A DNA stretch of 7,044 nt from Oscillospiraceae bacterium. Its GTDB lineage: Bacteria > Bacillota > Clostridia > Clostridiales > Clostridiaceae. The stretch lies in the NCBI GenBank assembly GCA_009785875.1, contig WQUF01000095.1, positions 1 through 7,044 on the forward strand, given 5' to 3'. Below, one piece after another: positions 1-4,979 of this stretch. The position numbers and the translations under genes were made by a program. Each line of letters starts with the position of its first letter. Within the stretch, counting starts at the first letter, position 1. The notes under the pieces are model-generated. The model was not told the DNA's origin. It worked only from the letters and a program-made list of their open reading frames with translations, and searched no databases.

Positions 1-6
1 TGAATT

Positions 7-10
7 GAGG
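7..10 (+). promoter_or_regulatory. Ribosome binding site of the GrpE-like gene
   Basis: GAGG lies 7 bases before the ATG at 18 and supports that start. The first three bases of the window read TGA and could be the stop codon of an upstream gene, which would put the GrpE-like gene inside a longer operon, but too little sequence is present to decide. No promoter and no CIRCE-type heat-shock operator can be seen because the window begins only 17 bases upstream. Confidence 0.6.
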
Positions 11-17
11 TACTTAA

Positions 18-599
18 ATGGATTTTCTTGAGGAATTATTAAAATTATCGAAGCTTCCACTTGATTTTGATGTTGAGGATGAATTTAAATCTATTGATGC
101 GGCAATAATATATGATGAGATAAATAAAAATATAGTTAAAATAAATAAATCCCAAAAGGAAATAAGCTACAATATGGAGGAAGTAAATGAGTTTATTCAA
201 GAGTATAAAGATGATTATGAAGACGAGATAAAAAGGGAAAACGATTCTCTTTTAAAAGGACTCATCTCTATTGCAGATGTCGTTGAAGATTTCTATGTTT
301 TTTGTTTATCTTTTGGCGATGATGAGAGAAAAACCTCTGGAGAGATGATTTGGAATTCGATTTTAAAAAAGCTTAGTTTATCAGGCCTTGTTAGAATTTT
401 TGATGAAAAGACCAAGCCTGATGCTGTTTTTAACACTGTTATAAGTACATCTGAGGATTTATCCCTTCCTGAAGGGTATATTATTAAAACTGTTAAAAGT
501 GGATATATTTATAAAAATAAGGTTATTAGAAAGTCTAGCGTTATAGTTAACAAATTAGAGAATAAGGAGATTAAAAATGGACAAAATTGTTGGAATTGA
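18..599 (+). CDS. Divergent GrpE-like nucleotide exchange factor
   Basis: Probable co-chaperone that releases ADP from the Hsp70 encoded directly downstream; cytoplasmic. The protein has 193 residues. An acidic N-terminal part with predicted long helices (about 28-75) leads to two helices at about 77-118, which fit the GrpE dimer stalk and four-helix bundle. The C-terminal part (about 123-178) follows the GrpE beta head: GLVRIFDEKTKPDAV matches the family's G...FDP..HEAV pattern, and the later PEGYIIKTVKSGYIYKNKVI and RKSSVIV match the family's glycine-tyrosine turn and R-P-A-x-V strand. Several usual residues are changed (HEAV to PDAV, RPA to RKS), so it is divergent rather than the housekeeping copy. 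Its last 23 bases overlap the Hsp70 start and contain the Hsp70 ribosome binding site, so the two are probably translationally coupled. The family call rests on pattern matching plus the Hsp70 neighbour. Confidence 0.85.
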   Translation: MDFLEELLKLSKLPLDFDVEDEFKSIDAAIIYDEINKNIVKINKSQKEISYNMEEVNEFIQEYKDDYEDEIKRENDSLLKGLISIADVVEDFYVFCLSFGDDERKTSGEMIWNSILKKLSLSGLVRIFDEKTKPDAVFNTVISTSEDLSLPEGYIIKTVKSGYIYKNKVIRKSSVIVNKLENKEIKNGQNCWN

Positions 600-2292
600 T
601 TTAGGCACATCTACCTCTGAAATTGCATTTATAAATGATAAAGGTGAGGTAGAACTAATACCTAATCATTTAGGTGAATTTATAACACCATCTGTAGTAC
701 ATATTAAAGAAAACGGTGAAATAATCGTTGGTATGCCTGCAAAAGAGCAATTAATTCTGGATCCAGAGAACACTTTTATGGAAGTCAAGAGGTTAATGGG
801 TACAGATACTTTGCTAAAATCCCACGATAAAAGCTACACACCTGTTCAGCTATCATCATTTATCCTAAAATATTTGATCGATTGTGCAAGTGAGTATTTA
901 AATGAGGAGGTTAAGAGAGCTGTTATTACCGTACCAGCTTATTTTACTGATGTTCAGAGAAGAGACACTTTAAAAGCAGGTGAGTCTATAGGGTTAAAGG
1001 TTGAAAGGATCGTCAATGAACCTACTGCAGCATCTCTAGATTATGGAATCATGAATATGGATAAGTGCCAAAATGTATTGGTCTATGATTTTGGTGGCGG
1101 TACTTTAGATGTAACTGTTTTAGAACTCTTTGAAGGAGTCATCGATGTCAAATCCAGTTGTGGAAATAACAGCTTGGGTGGTAAAGAATTTGACGAAGCA
1201 ATAATGAATTATTTAGTAGAAAAAATAAATAAGCAGCATAAGATAAATGTATCAGATGATTTAAGGAGTATGGTGAGAATTAAGCAAGTTTCAGAAGAGT
1301 GCAAAATTGCTTTAAGTTCTCAAAATGATTTTAATATAGACTTGCCATTTATCTACAATAAAAAGGGTACTCCTTTGGGCTTTTCTGAAACTATCACTAG
1401 AGATTTTTTTGAAAGCTTGATAAAAGATAAAGTATATTCGACTTTGGATCAAATTAAAACAGCCCTTTTAGATGCAAATCTTAAATCTGAAGAGCTAGAC
1501 CTGGTGATTTTAGTTGGTGGAACTACTAAGATTCCTCTTATAAAGGATTTCTTCAAAAACGAGCTTAATTTAACACCTGAATCGGTAGTCGATCCCGATT
1601 TAGCTGTTGTACGCGGTGCAGCTATTCAAGCGGGTATAATCGATGATGAGTTTAAAGATCAAGGTAAGGATATTGTAATTGCAGATGTGTGCCCTCACAG
1701 CCTAAGCCATGAATGTTTAAGGGGTGGCAGCGATTTTTGGGATTTCGATTTGTTTTGCGATATACTTATTAAGAGAAATACTACGATTCCATATGAAACT
1801 CAAAACATATACCAAACTGTTCATGATAATCAGAGAGAAGTTGAAGTAAAGGTCTATCAAGGAGAAAGCGAGGATCCTAAAGAGAATACCTTTTTAAATA
1901 AGTTCTTGTTATCCGGAATACCTCCAGCAAGAGCAGGGAAAGAAAAAATAAAAGTAGCATTTTCATATGATTTAAATGGAATTTTATCGGTATCGGCTGA
2001 GATCGTGTCTACAGGAAAGAGTGCTGGTATAGAAATTGATACCAGGTCCATTAAATCCAGTGATCAAGATATTGATTTAGAGCTATGGAAAGATAAAGAG
2101 AAAGCAAAAAAATATAGAAGCGTAATTAGAAAAGCTGAGAAGATTTTAAATGAAGAAGATTTTGATGATATATTTGGACTTGAAGATGATATCAATGAAT
2201 TGAAAAAAGGTATAGTTTTAGATTATGATGTTTCAGATCTTGATGAGATAAAGAATGATATCCTTGATACACTGGAATTGCTTGAGGATTAG
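577..2292 (+). CDS. Hsp70 family chaperone, short-lid, HscC-like
   Basis: ATP-driven cytoplasmic chaperone of 571 residues, shorter than classical DnaK (about 610-640) and close to HscC-type proteins. The nucleotide-binding domain (1-364) is complete: phosphate loop 1 GIDLGTSTSEIAF (6-18), K71 at the DnaK K70 position, VITVPAYF (116-123), NEPTAASLDYG (147-157), phosphate loop 2 YDFGGGTLD (170-178) with the conserved Asp171 and Thr176, and LVGGTTKIP near 315. The interdomain linker DIVIADV (365-371) keeps the key Asp (D370) but is less hydrophobic than VLLLD. The beta substrate-binding domain (372-487) has NTTIP (401-405) and LSGIPPA, and carries about 8 extra residues near 385-394 (SDFWDFDLFC). 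The C-terminal helical lid is only about 80 residues (488-571), very acidic, with no disordered tail or EEVD-like end. AAGGAG at 564-569 supports the ATG. Automated pipelines may call it dnaK, but length, insertion and partners argue for an accessory Hsp70. Confidence 0.95.
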   Translation: MDKIVGIDLGTSTSEIAFINDKGEVELIPNHLGEFITPSVVHIKENGEIIVGMPAKEQLILDPENTFMEVKRLMGTDTLLKSHDKSYTPVQLSSFILKYLIDCASEYLNEEVKRAVITVPAYFTDVQRRDTLKAGESIGLKVERIVNEPTAASLDYGIMNMDKCQNVLVYDFGGGTLDVTVLELFEGVIDVKSSCGNNSLGGKEFDEAIMNYLVEKINKQHKINVSDDLRSMVRIKQVSEECKIALSSQNDFNIDLPFIYNKKGTPLGFSETITRDFFESLIKDKVYSTLDQIKTALLDANLKSEELDLVILVGGTTKIPLIKDFFKNELNLTPESVVDPDLAVVRGAAIQAGIIDDEFKDQGKDIVIADVCPHSLSHECLRGGSDFWDFDLFCDILIKRNTTIPYETQNIYQTVHDNQREVEVKVYQGESEDPKENTFLNKFLLSGIPPARAGKEKIKVAFSYDLNGILSVSAEIVSTGKSAGIEIDTRSIKSSDQDIDLELWKDKEKAKKYRSVIRKAEKILNEEDFDDIFGLEDDINELKKGIVLDYDVSDLDEIKNDILDTLELLED

Positions 2293-2298
2293 CGAAAT

Positions 2299-2817
2299 AT
2301 GAATGGCATTTCCATTTGGTATTATAATAATGCGATTGATTGTGCTAAGAGCAATGATATTACAGGAGCCCTTAAGGCTTTAAAGAATCTACCTAAGGAA
2401 TCAAGGGAAGATTATAATGTAAAGAGGTTAACATCTTTATGCCTTATGCGCTTAGGGTATTATAAAGCAGCTTATGATTATGCTATGGATATAGAAGAAT
2501 ATATTGATTTTTTTGAAGATAACTTCTTAGCTTATGAATCCTATATTGATGATGTTATCAAAGAAATAAATTTAAAAAATTACAGAGGAGCTTTGAGCAT
2601 CATTAAAAAAAATTCTAGAAATTCCAGCTTAGAATACGATATGACAGGTATTGTTTATTTTTTACTAGATGATATTAAAAAAGCTAAAGAGAACTTTTTC
2701 CAGGCTTTGAAAATTGATATTTATAATCCTATTACAATAAAATTGATTTTAGCTATTAATGATGAGAAAGAATTGAGTTTCATTTATAGATTTTTTAAGA
2801 AAATAATAAGAAGGTAG
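2299..2817 (+). CDS. Small TPR-repeat protein of the chaperone cassette
   Basis: A soluble 172-residue helical protein with no signal peptide or membrane segment. Tetratricopeptide-like helix pairs are visible at about 5-33 (YYNNAIDCAKSNDITGALKA), 39-65 (RLTSLCLMRLGYYKAAYDYA) and 112-143 (YDMTGIVYFLLDDIKKAKEN, then FFQALKID). The stretch between, about 66-110, is acidic then helical and may hold a degenerate repeat. The C-terminus (FFKKIIRR) is strongly basic. TPRs bind peptides or partner proteins, so an adaptor or client-binding role beside the Hsp70 is a reasonable inference, but no specific function is recognisable. The start lies 6 bases after the Hsp70 stop; the likely ribosome binding site GAGGA (2284-2288) sits within the end of the Hsp70 gene with a slightly long spacing of about 10, consistent with coupling. 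Confidence 0.8.
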   Translation: MNGISIWYYNNAIDCAKSNDITGALKALKNLPKESREDYNVKRLTSLCLMRLGYYKAAYDYAMDIEEYIDFFEDNFLAYESYIDDVIKEINLKNYRGALSIIKKNSRNSSLEYDMTGIVYFLLDDIKKAKENFFQALKIDIYNPITIKLILAINDEKELSFIYRFFKKIIRR

Positions 2818-2821
2818 TATT

Positions 2822-4195
2822 ATGCAGAGTTTATATGATTTATTAGAAATACCTAAAGACGCAAGTAAAATGGATATAAAAAGAGGATATTTTAAGATGA
2901 TTAAGATCTATTCTCCAGAGAAAGATCCTGAAAATTTTAAAAGGATAAGAAATGCTTATGAGCGTCTTTATGATGATGAATCGAGAGCAAAATATGATAA
3001 GACTATGGTTGCTCCTAGTGATTTTTTACATGAGTTTATGCTTGCTAAGGAGTATATACATAATCTAAATTATAAGGAAGCTCTTGATCTGCTTTTAGAT
3101 ATAAGGAAAAAATATAAAAATAAAGTTGAGATTGAACTTGCTTTAGGTGAAGTTTATTTGCTCATGGGTAATACTGTTAAAGCCATAAAGGTTTTAGAAC
3201 CTATGTGTAAAAAATATAACGATAATCAAGAATTAGCATGTTTATTAGCAAAGTGTTATGATGCAAGGGGTTTTAACATTAAAGCTCGTGATGAATATAA
3301 GCGCGCTGTAGCATTAGATCCTGGCAATGCCAATGCGTGGTCTAAATATATCTATTTCTGTCGGTCAGATGGCTATGAGGATGTAATAGAATTGATCGAT
3401 AAAGCTGAAAGCTACAAGGAAGATATATTTTTGAAAGAGCCACAATTATATTACATAGCTGCAGTACGATTATCTAATAGACATCAATATAAAAAGTCAG
3501 ACTATTATTTAAAAAAATATTTAAAAGGTTATAAACTTCAAGGGAAAGTGGATCATGATCAATATAGTGATACCTTGGAATTTTTTTCAAAAGTATCAAA
3601 AGGCATAGAATTTTATGATACTATTGATGAATTCATTAAAATATTGGATAATTATGAGTATAAAGATCAAGATGATATTGATATAATTAATAAGATTAAA
3701 ATTGATTTAAAAAATAGAGAGTTTTTTGATGACGATGAAATTGATAATTCTTTGAAGGCTATAACTGAAATTACAATAGAAGGCTGCGATTGCGATAACT
3801 GTATGCTTGATAAATTTACCGCAGAATTTAGCATTGTTATGGATGCTGAAAAGCGTAGAAAAGAAATATTGTATATGAAAAAAAATTATCAGGAATTATA
3901 CAATCTTAATGCTGGCTTTTTTAATCTTATTTTAAATACTAAAAAGACTTCTCTTCTTGAGGATAAATATTATAAAAAATTTAAAACCCTTAATAAAAAA
4001 TATCATGGTTATTTTGAAAATCATGGATATGATGATGAAGATGATTACGATGAAGATGATGAAGCTTCCTTTTCAGCTTTTGACGAGATGGGTAATGTAC
4101 CATATGTTAAAGCGGGCCCTAAAATTGGAAGAAATGAACCTTGTCCTTGTGGAAGCGGCAAAAAATATAAGAATTGCTGTGGGAAAGGATTATGA
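2822..4195 (+). CDS. J-like domain / TPR / SEC-C protein with degenerate HPD motif
   Basis: Probable Hsp70 partner of 457 residues. Residues 3-59 follow the J-domain pattern (SLYDLLEIPKDASKMDIKRG, then the FKRIRNAYERLYDDESRAKYD end), but the catalytic His-Pro-Asp is Ser31-Pro32-Glu33 and the loop after it is short. TPR-like repeats follow at about 69-100, 103-134 and 137-169 (the last with YKRAVALDPGNANAW), then a further helical region to about 315. A CxCxxC cluster (C322, C324, C327) lies in an otherwise helical stretch. A low-complexity acidic linker (404-414, almost all Asp/Glu) precedes the C-terminal SEC-C zinc motif (R-N-E-P-C-P-C-G-S-G-K-K-Y-K-N-C-C, ligands C441, C443, C452, C453), the same motif as the SecA tail. 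The ATG is 4 bases after the previous stop, with AAGG at 2811-2814 as ribosome binding site. It ends the cassette: a terminator hairpin starts 4 bases after its stop. The role as an Hsp70 targeting factor is inferred. Confidence 0.9.
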   Translation: MQSLYDLLEIPKDASKMDIKRGYFKMIKIYSPEKDPENFKRIRNAYERLYDDESRAKYDKTMVAPSDFLHEFMLAKEYIHNLNYKEALDLLLDIRKKYKNKVEIELALGEVYLLMGNTVKAIKVLEPMCKKYNDNQELACLLAKCYDARGFNIKARDEYKRAVALDPGNANAWSKYIYFCRSDGYEDVIELIDKAESYKEDIFLKEPQLYYIAAVRLSNRHQYKKSDYYLKKYLKGYKLQGKVDHDQYSDTLEFFSKVSKGIEFYDTIDEFIKILDNYEYKDQDDIDIINKIKIDLKNREFFDDDEIDNSLKAITEITIEGCDCDNCMLDKFTAEFSIVMDAEKRRKEILYMKKNYQELYNLNAGFFNLILNTKKTSLLEDKYYKKFKTLNKKYHGYFENHGYDDEDDYDEDDEASFSAFDEMGNVPYVKAGPKIGRNEPCPCGSGKKYKNCCGKGL

Positions 4196-4199
4196 AGAA

Positions 4200-4228
4200 G
4201 TGCCTCAAAGAATTTACCTTTGAGGCAC
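4200..4228. terminator. Bidirectional Rho-independent terminator between convergent genes
   Basis: GTGCCTCAAAG (4200-4210) and CTTTGAGGCAC (4218-4228) form a perfect 11-bp stem with a 7-base loop. It lies 4 bases after the stop of the J-like gene and 3 bases beyond the stop of the minus-strand membrane protein gene. The flanks are only moderately U-rich (AACTTATC on +, TTCTTCATAATC on -), so it may be less efficient than a textbook terminator, but position and symmetry make shared use by both genes the simplest reading. Confidence 0.75.
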
Positions 4229-4231
4229 AAC

Positions 4232-4699
4232 TTATCTAAAAAGGCAAAGATCATTCATGAGATTTAAAATCTTTTTCTCAGATTCACCTTTTAAGATATT
4301 TAGCAATATAATAACTGAGAAAGCAAATACTTTTGTCAGTATTAAAATTGTGAATATGGAAATTACTAAACTGTGATATCTTGATAAATCCCATATTATT
4401 CCTGCGCTAAAAAAAGCATAAATCATAAACCATATTGTTAAAAATAATATACTGGAAGTTCCTAAATGAAACTTTGATATGATTTTAAGCCCATTAGATT
4501 CTGTTTCTATTTTGCACTCAAGGAATCTCTTAAAAAAATTTTGAATTGGAGATTTATGATATTCTATTCTAAATTTATCGTAAGAGATTCTTTTTATAGA
4601 GAATGAATTATCAAATGGTATATTTTTGTAAGCGGTTTTTTCAAGTTCATCAAAAAAAGTATTTATATTTTGAGCAGAGTTCCATATATAATTTCCCAA
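4232..4699 (-). CDS. Hypothetical membrane protein with two transmembrane helices
   Basis: I do not recognise the family. The 155-residue protein has a cytoplasmic-looking N-terminal part (1-80), with a helical start and then alternating beta-like segments (FSIKRISYDKFRIEYHKS, later LECKIETESNGLKIISKFHL). Two hydrophobic segments follow at about 83-103 and 110-136, separated by a short polar turn (DLSRYH), and then a basic/acidic helical tail. The layout (small beta domain ending in N-G-x-K-I followed by a membrane hairpin) recalls a group of short Firmicutes proteins of unknown function, but this is only a resemblance. No ATG is available before residue 92. The start is a TTG at 4699-4697, chosen because a strong AGAGGTGAT lies 5 bases upstream. 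The gene stands alone, convergent with the chaperone cassette and divergent from the LytTR operon. Confidence 0.7.
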   Translation of the reverse strand: MGNYIWNSAQNINTFFDELEKTAYKNIPFDNSFSIKRISYDKFRIEYHKSPIQNFFKRFLECKIETESNGLKIISKFHLGTSSILFLTIWFMIYAFFSAGIIWDLSRYHSLVISIFTILILTKVFAFSVIILLNILKGESEKKILNLMNDLCLFR

Positions 4700-4704
4700 T
4701 TTTT

Positions 4705-4713
4705 ATCACCTCT
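4705..4713 (-). promoter_or_regulatory. Ribosome binding site that fixes the TTG start at 4699
   Basis: On the minus strand AGAGGTGAT is followed by five A residues and then TTG. This is close to ideal spacing and the only good initiation signal for this reading frame, so it decides the start in the absence of any upstream or nearby in-frame ATG. Confidence 0.75.
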
Positions 4714-4782
4714 TTTTATGAAAATAAAATACATTGCTTGTTATTATTTTTGATTATTTTGTGTTTTTTATACTTCGAAATG

Positions 4783-4796
4783 AGAAATATATTTCT
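4783..4796. repeat. Perfect 14-bp palindrome, possible operator
   Basis: AGAAATATATTTCT equals its own reverse complement. It sits between the candidate promoters of the two divergent transcription units, about where the -35 of the minus gene would fall (TATAAA at 4772-4767), so a dimeric repressor could act on one or both. In DNA this AT-rich a palindrome of this length in a 280-base region is only mildly unexpected by chance. Confidence 0.35.
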
Positions 4797-4804
4797 ATAG
4801 AACA

Positions 4805-4834
4805 GGAACACATTCAGATTTATTTTAATATAAT
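4805..4834 (+). promoter_or_regulatory. Candidate sigma-A promoter of the LytTR operon
   Basis: An exact -10 hexamer TATAAT lies at 4829-4834. With an 18-base spacer the -35 would be GGAACA (4805-4810), which matches TTGACA only at its last three bases. A weak -35 suits a promoter that needs an activator, such as the LytTR protein encoded downstream. Transcription would start near 4841, leaving a leader of about 137 bases that includes the hairpin at 4848-4869. Confidence 0.4.
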
Positions 4835-4847
4835 ATTAGTAAGAACA

Positions 4848-4876
4848 GCTCAGAGTTTATGCTTTGAGCAATTTTT
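4848..4876 (+). terminator. Hairpin plus U-tract in the LytTR leader (possible attenuator)
   Basis: GCTCAGAG (4848-4855) pairs with CTTTGAGC (4862-4869) over 8 bp, including one G-U wobble, around the loop TTTATG. AA and TTTTT follow immediately, which is the form of an intrinsic terminator on the + strand. No gene that needs terminating precedes it on that strand, and it starts only about 14 bases after the candidate -10, so it would act on the leader of the LytTR transcript. It could also be a mere 5' stabilising stem. Confidence 0.45.
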
Positions 4877-4943
4877 ATGCATCTTACCTTGTCCAATTTG
4901 CATATCACCTTTAATTTATTGATTTAAAATCAAGTTTTTGTTA

Positions 4944-4979
4944 ATCTTTTCATAGAAAGATAGTAGGGGGGATATCTTT
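4944..4979 (+). promoter_or_regulatory. Alternative leader pairings over the LytTR start
   Basis: AAAGAT (4956-4961) can pair with ATCTTT upstream (4944-4949, 6-base loop) or with an identical ATCTTT downstream (4974-4979). The second pairing would place the Shine-Dalgarno sequence in its 12-base loop and bury the first two bases of the TTG start. The two stems are mutually exclusive, as in a translational switch, but each has only one G-C pair and is weak on its own. Confidence 0.25.
4965..4971 (+). promoter_or_regulatory. G-rich ribosome binding site fixing the TTG start at 4978
   Basis: AGGGGGG, followed by ATATCT and then TTG. The run of six G is unusual in such AT-rich DNA and can pair with the anti-Shine-Dalgarno. 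There is no competing ATG at the head of this frame, and the resulting N-terminus M-K-L-V-I-D fits the usual start of small LytTR regulators. Confidence 0.7.

Larger units (their letters stand above)
4714..4964. other. Divergent intergenic region with regulatory structure
   Basis: The spacer between the minus-strand membrane protein gene and the LytTR gene carries no convincing coding sequence. It is extremely AT-rich. It contains a 14-bp palindrome (4783-4796), a TATAAT-containing candidate promoter for the right-hand operon, a hairpin with a U-tract (4848-4876), and small inverted repeats near the LytTR start (GATTT-A-AAATC at 4921-4931; ATCTTT/AAAGAT at 4944-4961). For the minus gene a possible -10 TATAAA lies at 4772-4767, without a recognisable -35. 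Confidence 0.6.

Noticed and set aside
1..17. CIRCE or other heat-shock operator ahead of the GrpE-like gene
   Set aside because: Only 17 bases precede the gene and they hold just the ribosome binding site, so nothing can be said.
1857..2051. Minus-strand frame inside the Hsp70 gene
   Set aside because: It is the antisense of a conserved Hsp70 beta-domain region with no initiation signal or recognisable product.
4029..4066. GATGAAGATGAT-like tract as a possible variable microsatellite
   Set aside because: The units are imperfect and simply encode the Asp/Glu linker before the SEC-C motif; there is no sign of slippage or frame loss.
3957..4254. Alternative + frame 3957-4223 and minus frame 4045-4254 over the end of the J-like gene
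   Set aside because: Both are out-of-frame readings of the acidic GAT/GAA-rich linker and the SEC-C codons, giving Met/Lys-rich or Ser-rich low-complexity sequence.
4850..4903. Minus-strand 17-codon reading frame (starting M-Q-I-G-Q-G-K) with AAAGGTGAT just before its ATG and its stop inside the leader hairpin
   Set aside because: The ribosome binding site is only 4 bases from the ATG, no promoter or conserved peptide pattern is visible, and the AT-rich spacer makes such short frames common. Conservation in relatives would be needed before calling a leader peptide.
4603..4922. Overlapping + strand frames at 4603-4800 and 4734-4922
   Set aside because: They lack ribosome binding sites, encode phenylalanine/isoleucine-rich sequence typical of translated AT-rich spacer, and the first is antisense to the well-supported membrane protein gene.
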